NCBI RefSeq assembly: GCF_040712315.1
Contig: NC_134019.1
Coordinates: forward strand, 37,353,873-37,417,872
Length of the DNA: 64,000 nucleotides
Source: Castanea sativa
Taxonomy: Eukaryota; Streptophyta; Magnoliopsida; Fagales; Fagaceae
Direction of reading: 5' to 3'
Shown: positions 1 through 11,400 of the stretch, piece after piece
Position numbering within the stretch: the first letter of the stretch is position 1
Layout: the number at the start of each line of letters is the position of its first letter
The notes under the pieces: generated by a model
Seen by the model: the letters and a program-made list of their open reading frames with translations, nothing else
What the model was told of the DNA's origin: nothing
The model's database searches: none
Made by a program: the position numbers and the translations under genes

Positions 1-600
1 GAGATCTTTGGCCTCGAAGCTCCCCTTTACTTGGTTAACTACCAGCCAGGAATCCAAGTAAACCTCCACCTCTTTGGCTCCCAAGTCTGAGACAACTCTT
101 AATCCGGCCAATAAAGCCTCATACTCGGCTTCGTTATCAAAGGCTCTAAAGCCTAATCTGAATGAATGTTCCAGTTTTATTCCTTTCGGGGTGATAACTA
201 CGATCTTAGCTCCAGCCCCTGCCACATTGGACACGCTGTCCACAAATACCTTCCACGGGATGACTATTACATGGCAGACCATCTCCAATATTTTTGACGA
301 GAACTCAACGATGAAATTGGCAAGAACCTGACCCTTCACCGACCTTCTTAGCTTGTATCCAATGTCGAAAGCGCCTAACCGAGTCCCCCACTTTGCTATC
401 CTCCCCGTAAAGTCAGATCTCTTTAACAATGACTGCAGAGGGTCTCGGTCAGGACATAGACGTATGGGCCTGAAAGTAATGGGGCAACTTTCGGGTGGAG
501 TGCGCTAGCACCAATTTCTCCAGTGGCAAATACCTCGTCTCAGAGTCGACAAATGTTTTGCTCATATAGTATATTGGTAGTTGCACACCTTTTCTCTCAG
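1..600 (-). pseudogene. RNase H region of the left Tat element (partial)
   Basis: The minus-strand translation of about 330-1 gives the end of an archaeal-type RNase H with an EAEYEAL motif (the glutamate is catalytic in this fold) and a SWLVVNQV-like segment. Bases 600-340 hold the RT-linked RNase H, with YLPLEK-like and KLPHYF-like remnants. The two parts are not in one open frame; breaks occur near 575-600. In an intact element these domains remove the RNA strand during reverse transcription. The domain runs off the left edge. Confidence 0.65.
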
Positions 601-1602
601 CAAAATTGCACTCGGGGCATGCTCAGATACCAAGAGGTACATGTATAAATCTTTTCCGAGCTCCGGAGCTATCAACATCGGTTCTTGCCTAAGATATTCT
701 TTTAGGTTTTGGAAGGCTTTGTCACACTCTTCGTTCCACTGGAGCCCTTTCCACTTCTTCAAAAGCTGATAAAATGGTCGGCACCAATCAGCAAACTTGG
801 AAATGAACCGATTAAGGGCAGCTAACATACCGGTCAATTTCTGGACCTCTTTCGGATTGCTCGGCGCTTTTAGACATTTCATGGCTTCAATTTGATCGGG
901 GTTAACTTCGATTTCCCGTTTAGTGATCAAATAGCCCAGGAACTTACTGGCCCCTACTCCGAAGGCGCACTTATCGGCATTGAGAAGCAGCTGATGTCGT
1001 CGGAGTATTTCAAACACTTCTTTGAGGTCGTCAATATGTTGCCCCTCTCGCTTGCTTTTTATCACCATGTCATCGATGTATACCTCGACTGTATGCCCAA
1101 TCTTATCCCTAAACATCCTCGTCATCATTCGTTGATAAGTGGCTCCCGCATTCTTCAATCGAAATGGCATCACAGTGTAATGATAATTAGCATCAAGTGT
1201 TATAAATGCAATCTTTTCCTGTTCCTCGGTAGCCAAGGCAATCTGGTGATAACCTTGAAAAGCGTCCAAAAAGCTCATCCTTGGATGCCCATACGTGGCA
1301 TCTACCAGCTAATCAATCTTCGGCATCAGGAATGGATCCTTTGGACATGCTTGGTTCAAATCAGTAAAGTCAACACAAACCCTCCACTTGCCATTCTTCT
1401 TCTTCTTTACTACCACAATGTTTGCAAGCCATTCTGGAAAGAATGCCTCTTTTATGGCTCCGACTTCCTTCAACCTCCCAACCTCTTGTCTAACAGCTTC
1501 GACATGCTCTTTAGCCGATCTCCTTGGCCTCTGCTTCTTAGGAGGGTGCAGAGGTTCCACGTTAAGTTTGTGGACTATAAACTCAGGGTTAACCCCGGGC
1601 AC
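562..1602 (-). pseudogene. Reverse transcriptase of the left Tat element
   Basis: Two open segments (1602-1309 and 1278-562) together give a nearly complete gypsy reverse transcriptase. Visible motifs are KKKNGKWRVCVDFTDLN, PFLMPKID, MSFLDAFQGYHQI, the FRLKNAGATYQ block and the catalytic YIDDM box with its two aspartates. The segments are separated by an in-frame TAG just after PKID, where relatives carry glutamine, so a single CAG-to-TAG change explains the break. The start of the RNase H domain follows (LYMYLLVSEHA). The protein once copied element RNA into DNA in cytoplasmic particles. This copy cannot make the full enzyme. Confidence 0.85.
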
Positions 1603-1865
1603 CTCATACGGACTCCAAGCGAATACGTCTATGTTCTGTACAAGAAAGGCAACAACTCTACCTTCTCTCCGTCCTTCAAACTTACCCCTATCAGAAAATT
1701 CCTTTCGTAATCTGGTAAAATCTTTACTTTCACAAAGTCCTCAGCACAACTAACCCCCATTTCCTCTTAGGGTTCTTGTAGTTGCTATAAGGGGGTTTCC
1801 TCAGTTAACTCCTTTTGCCCGACTTCTCGGCTAACTGCGGCCACTAAGCACTGTCTGGCTACTTA

Positions 1866-2237
1866 TTAATTGCCCCTTATTATGGCTATTCCCTTCTCTG
1901 TGCGAAACTTGACCTTCACATGCAGGGTGGACAACACGGCTCCCATGGCGTGAATCCACGACCCTCCGAGGATCGTAGTGTAAAGGGAGAAAGAGGCGAC
2001 CACTATGAACGTTACAGTCACCTCCTTACCTTCCATACTTATGAGGAGTGAAATCTGCCCTTCTGGAATAACCATATGGCCGTCAAAACCCATTAATGAC
2101 ATATCATACTTGGACAGGTCTTCCTTCTTCAAACCAAGCCCCCTGTATAGGTCGGGATACATTACATCTGCACTGCTCCCCTGATCTATCATTACCCTCT
2201 TTACTATGAAACCGTTTATCCGAGCCGTAACCACCAA
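1866..2237 (-). CDS. Retropepsin-like aspartic protease segment of the left Tat element
   Basis: A 123-codon open segment contains the single-aspartate protease motif VMIDQGSSADVMYP followed by LYRGLGL and DLSKYDMSLMGFDG. The DQGSS form of the active site is usual in Tat and Athila polyproteins, where DTGS is found in other families. The segment lies between gag (right) and RT (left), as expected on the minus strand. It is a piece of a polyprotein, not a separate gene, and its first methionine is internal. A retropepsin of this kind cleaves the Gag-Pol precursor. Confidence 0.75.
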   Translation of the reverse strand: MVVTARINGFIVKRVMIDQGSSADVMYPDLYRGLGLKKEDLSKYDMSLMGFDGHMVIPEGQISLLISMEGKEVTVTFIVVASFSLYTTILGGSWIHAMGAVLSTLHVKVKFRTEKGIAIIRGN

Positions 2238-2259
2238 AGCGTCGTCGTGTGGCTAAATA

Positions 2260-3843
2260 GTGCCTTCCATATCGTCATCATCGAAAGCAATGGGTTGCCG
2301 AGTGTACTTTAACTTTTTCCCGGAGGGTTGCTCACCCATGCAACTTTCTGCCAATACCACGGCCAACACCCCCTTGTCCTAGACACCTGAGCACCTTTTG
2401 GAACTACGTGGATGACTTCTATTACTCCCAAATGGGGTAGGAGAGGATTTCTGCGCAACCAAGCTGCCTGCCCGGCCTTTTGATTTCTTGTCTCCACCAC
2501 AAACTCTTTCAGATACCCCATTTTCACCAATTACTCTAAATGGTCCTTTAACACCTTGCACTGCCCCTTGTCTTTATGGTAAGTACAATACAAGTTTTGA
2601 TTTTCCTAGACAGGTCTCCCCCCATCTTGTTCAGCCGCTTAAAATACAGCTCGTTCTTGATTCGATCCACAATCCTGTGTATCGATTCCTTGAATGCTAC
2701 ATTCACGTCTCCCATCTGTGGCCATGGTTCTTGAATTCTTAAATCCCGCCGGGGTCTTGATTGAAAACCGATATGTCAAGGATGATTTATGACCAGGGCC
2801 TTGCCCTTGCTCTGCAACCGATCATCTTCCAGCCATTTATACTCCTCGATGCATCTCATCAACTGTCTCATGTCCTCGGGAGGCCTCCTCATCAACAATT
2901 CCCGCAATCTAGAATCCTCGGGCAACCCAATTCAAAAAGTACTCGCCGCGATTTTCTCATTACCCCCACTGATCTCGTTGTACAATTCCCAATACCGGTT
3001 AGCATAATTGCAGAGGGTCTCCCCAGCCCCCATTTTCATTGACAACAATGTGTCCACGGGCTGTGGGACTCAGCTGCAGATCATGAACCATACATCAAAC
3101 TCCTAGATTAATTTGAAAAATTTGTGGATCGAGTCTTTCCTTAATCCATTGAACCATTTCAAAGCGGTGGGATCGAGGCTTGAGGGAAACACTTTACACA
3201 TTAGCATATCATTTTGAGCATGCAAAGACATCATTTGAATGTAGTGGCTTACATGTTCCACCAAGTCTGTCTTTCCATCATAAGAGTTGAACGACGGCCA
3301 TGCAAATCTGCTCGGCATTGGTGCGCTATCAATACCTCTTCCAAATAGTGATTGAGTAGCTTGGCGTAACGCCCGGCTCATCACGTCCATGGTCACATTT
3401 CGAGGTCGTCCCCCTTCTGGGGAAGCCAAATCACGGTCTGCATATTCCCATAAGCGATCATGGTGCCTATGAGATCCAGATTGATAGGACCCTGCTACAC
3501 GATGGTCCCCGACACTAGCTGACCTTTCCCTTTGTTCCTCGTGGTCCCTTCCTCGATAACTATCCCTCACTTCCAACTCCAAATCCCTCACCAGTCTCCG
3601 TAAATGCTCGAGCTCCTAATCCCTCCGCTCAAGCTCCTGATCCCTTCTGTCGAAACGATTACGCCGCGAGGCGTCGAACGCTGTCTGGAGCGTTTCAAAC
3701 AACCCCTCTCCGAGTCTGGACTGCTCTTCTACCTCATGCTGCCTATCCTCACACCTTTTCTACCTTCTTTCTCCCCATGTGGATCCCCGTGAAGACCTCC
3801 CAGAGCCACTTTCAGCATAACTCCCTGGTCGACCCCCAAACAT
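2260..3843 (-). pseudogene. gag region of the left Tat element
   Basis: The likely gag start is the ATG at 3843, about 60 bases inside the LTR/PBS boundary. The N-terminal part is charged and coiled-coil-like (ELERRD, ELEHLRR, DLELEVRD repeats). The long open part at 3591-3103 has the gag core features WPSFNSYDGKTDLVEHVSHY, CKVFPSSLDPTALKWFNGL. Bases 2561-2309 give the C-terminal linker (MGYLKEFVVE, GVIEVIHVVPKG). An in-frame TAG in place of CAG near 3620 and a break at about 3100 make it a pseudogene. Gag would form the virus-like particle. Confidence 0.75.
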
Positions 3844-3883
3844 CTTCAGTGCGCGTCTTGACAGAACCATAGCTACATAGGAG

Positions 3884-3905
3884 ATTCCCACAGACGACGC
3901 CAATT
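3884..3905 (-). other. Probable primer-binding site next to the left element's LTR
   Basis: On the minus strand TTGGCGTCGTCTGTGGGAAT follows directly after the LTR end (..GGCATGCA). The same layout is seen in the complete Tat copy near 36770-36786 (TTGGTGTCATTTGTGG). The position between LTR and gag is that of a tRNA primer-binding site. I do not name the tRNA. Confidence 0.5.
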
Positions 3906-3906
3906 A

Positions 3907-4609
3907 TGCATGCCTAAAATGTGATTGTTAGGCTCAACCTCTATTTGGGCTCACAATCTATTTGTATTGTGGGCTCTGAGTTTCCTAGTATGGGGGTTCT
4001 GTGCTCAGTCACTTAGGGCGCTCGTTTCCTCCACTCTTCCCTGGACCTCTCAGAATTGCTTCCTCTCTCTCTCTCTCTCTTTGAGTAATCTCCCTATTTT
4101 TCACAATGTTTCCCCTCACAATGCCCAGCCCCTTTTCCTTATTCTCATATCATATTTATAGCTTAAGACTAGTGGAGAAGTTATGATTATTTTCGTGGTG
4201 AGTGGAAAGGGTGTCCAATGTTATTTCCTTTAAGTGGGTGTTTAGTTGGGAGTGGGAGGCGGTAAGAGTGGCATTGGAACTAGTTCCCACATTAGAAGAT
4301 TTGCCTGGTAGCGATACTCCCCAAGCGATACCGAGCACCTTAGGTTCACCTCCACAAAAAGTGGAACTTCCCGACCAAGTTAGGTTTCACTTTTGCCTCT
4401 CACATCATAATGGCTTCGTTGTGATTTCTGGACTTTTGGTTGGGTAACGAGGCTTGCCTGGACCATGTTTGTGGGCCTAACAGAACATGTATTCGCGCGG
4501 GATGCTCCCAAGACTTGAGGCCCAACGAGTTTAGGGCCTTGTACATGTGGCATTATCGTGATGGGTTTCATTGTATTGGGCTTATGGAGAAGTAACGTCC
4601 CGTACATAC

Positions 4610-4640
<31 letters not shown>

Positions 4641-6637
4641 GTGGTGGGCCTTTTTGTGTTTTTGGGCTAGACTGCTCCTGCCGTACTAGGCCCGACTATT
4701 CTGGATAAGAGAGTCAGGACCAGCCCAACTACAACTCACTTTGGTCCGGTTTGCGCACAAACTATGCCTCCATTTGCCAAAACTATTGTCACATGCCCAT
4801 GGCAGGCAAAACTGCTGCAAAAGAAAGTTGTGGCGGAATGGGTGCAACAAAACAATGATAAGTGAGATACGTTATTGTTAGGCAAACTAAATAAACAGTC
4901 TTTCACTAAAATTTAAAAAAAAAAAAAAAAAAAATAGGTTGTAAGAGTAATAATAAAGGCTGGAGGAGAAAATATAGCAATAATCAGTAAAGTCAAAGAA
5001 GAATGTGACTAGTTTGCCACATTTAGTTTAGTTACGAGGTTGTGGCCAAGGAATGAATCATTTTCTCAATGTGGGTAACCTCGCAGGAACATCCTGCCAC
5101 AAAAATTACACACTTTAAGGGAGCAGACCTGAATGACTTATGCCCAAAAGTATTTCTTAGCAGAAGGTAGGCTTTAAGAGGAGAGAAGGAGAAAACCCAT
5201 TGGTGCATGCCTGCCATTCTAATCTCTCTCACTCTTTTTCTTTTAATTCTCTGTTTGCTTCCCCTGTTTTACTATTTCAATTCTTTGTTTTTTGTTTTCT
5301 CTCTTTTCTTTGGTGCTTTCTTGTGAGGCATGACGGTGATCACTCTCATGGTAATTGCTACCGTTCTTCCCCCCCGCCCCCCCCCCCTCCCCTTACTGTG
5401 CACAGTAAAGGCTCTTTATATATTGCCTGCCACGACTGTTTTTTTACCATTTTACTCCTTAACAACCTTTGTCTTGCCTAGGTGTCCTTGCCGACCACCA
5501 CTGGTCTGTCAGTACCCTAGCCACCACCACTTACTTATGCTGGCTGTGGCACTCCCCATTACCAGACAAAGAATGTTATTTTGTTCGTTTGCTCACCGTG
5601 GCTTTCTCATCTACCACGGTGTGGGTGTTCTCCCTTCCTATCCCTCATGGCATACACCTAGGGGATCCAGCTCATCTTCCCTCTTTTGGGTGATATGTCA
5701 TCCTAGCAGGACATTTTCCTCAAAAGAGCTTGAGTAGGAACCCTAGAATAGGCTTCCCCTTCTCCCCACCACCAAACCATACCCTCTCTTACCTCTGACC
5801 CATGACCCACCACTCCTATATTGGCTAGATACAGGCTGGTAGGGTCTAGGTCTTGCGCGTGCTCCCTTTCTTGTATACGTCCAAACTTGTCTGCTGCTCA
5901 TGCGTTTGCCGTGGTCTAGGACTCATATGTGCATTCTACCGCCCACCCTTGACCTCTTATGGCGTGAACCATCTGACCTTTCATTCTTTATTAGTCTGTT
6001 TCTTTCCAAGGGTTGGGTCTTGCTTGGGCTTCTCATTTTAGTCCATTTCTTACTTCACCCGTAGTCTTGTTGTCGTTCCTGCCACACCATTCTGCTATTT
6101 TTGCCACAATATTATTGGACCCTGTGTTTGCTGGGCCTCTTTGGGCCTGCTGCCCAGCCTTCTTACAATAACTCCATATGGTCAATCATGTTACTTTAGG
6201 TTTTCCCAATATTACTTTTGGCTCATTTGTCCAATTTCTTTCTCCTTGGGCATCATGGGCTTATTTGCTTTCCTTCGGCATCCTCAGCCCATTTCCTAAT
6301 TTTGTATTCCCATGGGCATTTTGCTAACTCTTTTGAACTTCCTTGGCCCAATTACTTTATCCTTCATCCTTGGAGCTAATGGGCTTTCCATCAACCCATT
6401 TCTTTCTTACTTCATTACATCGGGCCTGCTGTAACTCATTCTTACCTTTCTTCATTACATAATGCTTATGGGTTTACTATTTCCTCCTTTGGGCTCCTCT
6501 GTGCCCATTTGCTTTTCTCAAGACCCATTTATTTATTTTATGGGTCTGTGATCCATTATTCCTGCCGTTAATGGTTCCTTCCTATCAATCCGCTAACTCT
6601 CTTCTTGCCCATATTGTTGGGCTTCTTCCTGATGACA
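3907..6637 (-). repeat. Probable long 5' LTR of the left Tat element
   Basis: On the minus strand this would start TGTCATCAGG at 6637 and end GGCATGCA at 3907, followed by the primer-binding site. It is rich in GGGCC/GGCCC and pyrimidine tracts and has no convincing gene. It holds a (CT)n run at 4062-4082, a (GT)n run at 4613-4640, an A-tract at 4914-4934 and a C-tract at 5369-5390. The inner border is well supported by the PBS and gag. The outer border rests only on terminal TG/CA and base composition. A length of 2.7 kb is long but occurs in plant gypsy elements. Long ORFs here (for example 5330-5737) have no recognisable features. Confidence 0.45.
4613..4640. repeat. (GT)n microsatellite
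   Basis: About 13 GT units run without interruption inside the probable LTR, followed by a GTGGTGG stretch. Confidence 0.9.
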
Positions 6638-8166
6638 GAATTTTTCAAAAATGAGCCTAAACAATATAAATATATAGTTCATACATTGACCACCTAAAGT
6701 TCTAGCCTCACCTCGCATATCTACGTCCATTACAAACATTACTTTATCATCTACCATTAACAACTTACTACATCAGTAATTGTGAAATATATTTTTGTGA
6801 ACATATTTGTGTCTCTAGAGTTATTGGTTCAACAAATTAAACCCCAACTAATAACTTGGTAGTGGTGAAATATATATAATCATGTTGTCAAACCCCAAAC
6901 CACGTACTAAGAGACGTATCAATTACAAGTCAATTTTTTCAAAGTTTAGCAGCGTGTTTAACAAACCAGAGAACTTATTCAATTGGATTCTGGGTCAACT
7001 TTGAAATAAAATCATCCATCATAAGTTGAACTAATTTTGTTCTATATGCATTTTGTCTTACACCAAGTTCTAAAATCACACAATTTGACCAAATTTTCTG
7101 ACTCGCCTAACGTATATCTTTGGTTAGTTTACGCAAATTAGAACTGAGACTGAAAAGTAAAAACTTAGATCGACCCAATTACGCCGAAGTATTCCCTTAA
7201 AACGACCCAATTTTTTAGGTAGAAAATACAAATCAACAAAGTCGGCCCATGAATTTCTTCTTCCATTCTCTGGGTAAAAAAGTCTCATTGACATGGGATA
7301 TATGTACACATTACATATATAATTTTCTGAATGTCATGGGGCTTTAAATAATTGAATCTTTTTTTGATGAGAAAAATAAACATGAATTAAGTAGTCAAAG
7401 GAATACCCATCAAAGGTTTAAAACTTCTAATTAAGCATGCTTGAATGTTGAGTATTTCAAATCTCGCAAGTTTAAATTCTTGAGAATTTTTAATCACAAG
7501 AATTAGATTTCCTAATAGTGATATAAGGAATTTGAATTTATATCATACTCTAGTCATAGAATTAGCATTTATATCATACTTTTTATTAGAAAATGCTATA
7601 CTGAAAAATATTCGTTTTAGTTGTTTAAAATATCATTTATTAAGCGGAGGATTATTACTTTTGACTATTAACAATATTTTTAGAAGAGAAATATTCTTAA
7701 ACCTGCCTTAGTTCTGTTAGATTTCAACTTGTTTTTGCTAAAGATCTTGTGCTACTTTCTTGGCAACAATACAATTGAAGATATTCGTTCTAAAACCATC
7801 TTCAGTTTCAGAGAAGATGCTATAATACTTCAGTGATAAGAATAAATCTCAAGTCTAATGGTCCTTTGTTCATGTTGTTTCCTATGGAGCTGTGTTATTA
7901 TTTTATGCCAGTTAGTGAGCTAATAGTATAATACATATGACATAAGGCATAAGGCATAAAACTGGTTTAGATTTCAGCACCATCTTCTTAACTCGATTTG
8001 GTTCTCGAAGAGTAAGAGTAAAAAGAAATCAATTGTTCAGACTTCTGCAAGAAGTGTTAGTGATACTCAGATTTAACAATTTCGTCAAACGCACCAAATA
8101 AATGCAGAATATAGGACAATAGAAAGCTGATGATATTCTTATTTCCAATCTCTACAAAAAAAATAA

Positions 8167-8197
<31 letters not shown>

Positions 8198-8456
8198 AAG
8201 TAAGAGAAAGAAAGAAAGCCCTTTGGTATCTTTGCTAAAAGAATTGGTTTGGACCTTGATGTCTACAACAGTTTTAACTCAGAATTCAAAACAACTTTCC
8301 CTCATAATTCAAGGCCTGTTCCATTAAATCCAACAAACAAAATTAAACAAAAATGGGGGCAAAACATGAAGATAAGGCAAGTACATCAAACCTTTAGAAC
8401 CTACATTGAGGCCAAGTCAGCAGCAGCATCCAACTTCTCTATTAAGTTAGCTAAGC
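6638..8456. other. AT-rich intergenic spacer and SPB1 3' region
   Basis: No gene is seen. The stretch is AT-rich with a (TA)n run at 8168-8190 and a GAAAGAAAG tract after it. The last few hundred bases before 8457 are probably the 3' UTR of the SPB1-like gene. ORFs here (for example 7124-7309 minus) look random. Confidence 0.6.
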
Positions 8457-11400
8457 TCAGTTATGCATGCCCATCTTTCTTCCTTTGCTGCCCCCCTCCT
8501 TTCCTCCCTTCTTTGCTGATCCTTTTCCTTTATGAGATCCTTTACCTTTCTGAGTCTTGGCGTTCTTTCCCTTCCTGCCTTTCCCTCCCTTACCACTGCC
8601 ATGGCTCCTCAAATCTTTTTTCATCCGCCGATCAACAAGGACTTTCCCCTTGCCAACCTTCACTTGAACTCCTTTCTTTGCAACAACTACTTCCTTTTTA
8701 GGTCTTTTGGGCATAGCTTTCTTATATAGCTGTTCAATTTGCTTGCTCTTTGAGCGATCAGAGATGTCTGCTTGGTCAGATATCACATTTGCCTTCTTGC
8801 GTACCTTCTCAAGCTTCCTCTGGGCAACCCGCTTCTTCCGTGCTTTAGCCTCTGCCACTTTCTTTGCAGGCCGGGCATCAATTTCTTTGAATTGTGCTCT
8901 CATTGCAGCCATCTCCTCCTTGGTCACAGGCTTAATTGGTTGCCGGTGCCTCTTTTCATCATCCACAAACCATTCAGGCAAGCCCTTATCATCAAACATG
9001 TGCTTGTTGTAGGCATCATCAAGAATCTGCTCCCTATGCTTTTTCCGCAGCATCTTCTTCGCACAAACCAATATCTCAGCTTTTTTAGAAGGATCATCAA
9101 AATCAGATTCATCTGAGGATGAGTCATCGCTTGAATCTGTATCAGGGGCAGGGACTATCTCAAAATCATCATCTGCCTTAGAAGCTTTTTTTTTAGGGTG
9201 TTCAAACCCTGCAGTGTGGTTTGCTGCCTTTTCCTTTGGCTTTTTTGGGACAGAAAGTTTTTCCTCCTGCCTATCTTTCTGCATTTCATGATCACTATCA
9301 TCCTCCAAATCTCCCTCTTCTACAGCTTCAGCAAAGATATCCTGACTGAACCACTTGTTTGTAATCTCCTCTTGAGTTGCCACTTCTTCATCAAGTGGTA
9401 CCATGAGAGGATTCTTCTCTTGATCATTCTGATCTCTGTCTGAATCATAATCTGACTGAATAATACCATCACTGTCACCGCCCTGCACAAACAAAAGGAG
9501 AACTAAATCTATAAGCACAAACAATCGTACAACAAAAGTTATTCTATGACTCAATACTGCATTTCCACAACAAAATAATAGTTGTGAATTATAACTAGGC
9601 ACAATTTTAAATCACCCATGACCTACATACTAACAAGGAAGGAAAAGAACATAAGAAATACTTGGAAGGGAAAAGATCTTGCAGAAATCAGAAACTGAAA
9701 CAGATTTTTTTGTGCAATACAGCATAATGAATTCTCCACTATACACGCAATACAGGAGCACCATACCTCCAAAAGTTTGGCATCTTCAGATTGGGCTTCT
9801 TTTTTTGCACGCTTACGCTGCTTTGTACTTCCCTCCCTTTTTGCCACAAATCGATCATAAGCCTCGTCAAGAAACTCTTCCATTTGTTCATCATATCTAA
9901 TATCAGAGAACCATCATTTAGTAAAATATAAATATGATATCAGCAATAGTATTCGTCAACTTTAGCATTAGTTATAATGGATAGAAGAAAGAACCTTCTT
10001 CGTTCTTCTTCAGAGTCAATATCACTGGATGAATGTGCTTGTGTTTCATCGTTTATATCCTCATTATCACTATCCCTCAAGTCACCATTTTCAACATCAT
10101 GTTCATTCGAGTCCACAGCTACCAGATCTTTCTTACCCTGAAGACCATCAAATCATCACAACAAATAAACTAGAGAAGAATTAAGTAACAATAAGTTATT
10201 AGGTTTGGAGAAACAATGGCCCATACTGGGTGTGGCTTGAGATTATGGAGATATCATCATTAGGAAACCAGACATGGAATTCCCTGTTTCCAAAGCCAAG
10301 ACATAAGTTAAAGGCATACCTTGATGGAAGAAAGAGAAAACAACTCAAGATCAACATAACTATCTTCTGTTACATCTTTTTGCATCCCAGTTGCCTTCCG
10401 CGCCTTGTCCTGCCACATGTAAAGGAAATGAAGAAAGAACTCAGCCAGAAGATTTCCTAACTGGCAAGAAAGTGGGCATTCTATGTTTTGGAATAGCAGT
10501 GAAGCAGAATTTTTAGCAATCTTTCAAAACCAAAATAAAATGGCTACGGAAATTTGAAATATCAAGATTGAAATTAGAGCAATTTAAGATTTTGGAACAA
10601 CACATACTTAGGGAGTTCTAGTTAATGAATTCCAGAAGAGAGAAAGAGCAAAGACGATGTGAATTTACTTAGAAGCAGGTAGAGGCTGTCGAATAACCTC
10701 CAAGCATACAATCTTTTTTCTTAACAAGATAAAATTTATTCCCCAAAAAAAAAAAAAATAGGAGAGGGAGTACCCAGCTATTATGCAAGAAATGTCTCAA
10801 CCAAATAAAAGATTACATTTTAAGATTCTTTTCTTATCAAGATTGATTAAAAAGACTTCCAAAATATTGATTAAACCTATAAAAAAAACCCATGTAATAT
10901 TCATCTCTTCAACAAATTTGCAAGAGAAATGCTCAGATTCTTAAATGTACTGTGTCTAGATTTCATTTACTACCCTAATATGCTTTAACACCAAGTTCTA
11001 TGACAGTGTGCATTCATTTGCCTTTACACTCAGAGAGAAAGAGAGACTTGAACAAGGCTACAAACCTTGGCTTTTCTTCTTGCAAGAAGCTTCTTTTCTC
11101 TTTTCTTCTTGCGCTCCATAGCATATGTCAGCTCCTCCATTTCATTAAGTATCTTATCATCTTCATCTCCATCCTCCTTATTCTCATTTTCAACATCTGT
11201 AGTAGTAGACTTAGCCTTTGCTATAGGAGATAGAGCCTTTCTTATTTGCATACGCCACCTGCATTAAGAAACAGAATTGACAACTTATTACTTGATGTAT
11301 AAGCAATAATGCTCTTTGAAACAGAGAGGCTAATTTACAACTATGCAGACCAATGACAGTAGCAAGAATGCTAATAAAGCACATTACATATGCTACAATT

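Larger units (their letters stand above)
1..6637 (-). mobile_element. Ty3/gypsy (Tat-type) LTR retrotransposon, left end outside window
   Basis: Read on the minus strand, this stretch gives LTR, primer-binding site, gag, aspartic protease, reverse transcriptase and two RNase H segments in gypsy order. Integrase and the 3' LTR would lie beyond base 1. Reading frames are broken by several stops and frameshifts, so the copy is dead. A second, archaeal-type RNase H segment (residues EAEYEALLAG near 60-130) after the RT-linked RNase H is the mark of the Tat lineage. The right limit is inferred from an LTR-like terminal CA at 6637 and a sharp change from GGGCC-rich to AT-rich sequence. No target duplication can be tested because one end is missing. 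Confidence 0.85.

Noticed and set aside
892..1753. 272-aa and 121-aa plus-strand ORFs
   Set aside because: They are antisense to the conserved reverse transcriptase frames and carry no domain.
5200..5737. Overlapping plus-strand ORFs of 93 and 135 aa
   Set aside because: Low-complexity Pro/Leu/Ser translations of pyrimidine-rich LTR sequence with no family features.
8249..9443. Several plus-strand ORFs over SPB1 exon 11
   Set aside because: They are shadows of the minus-strand coding exon, which has clear conservation and splice sites.
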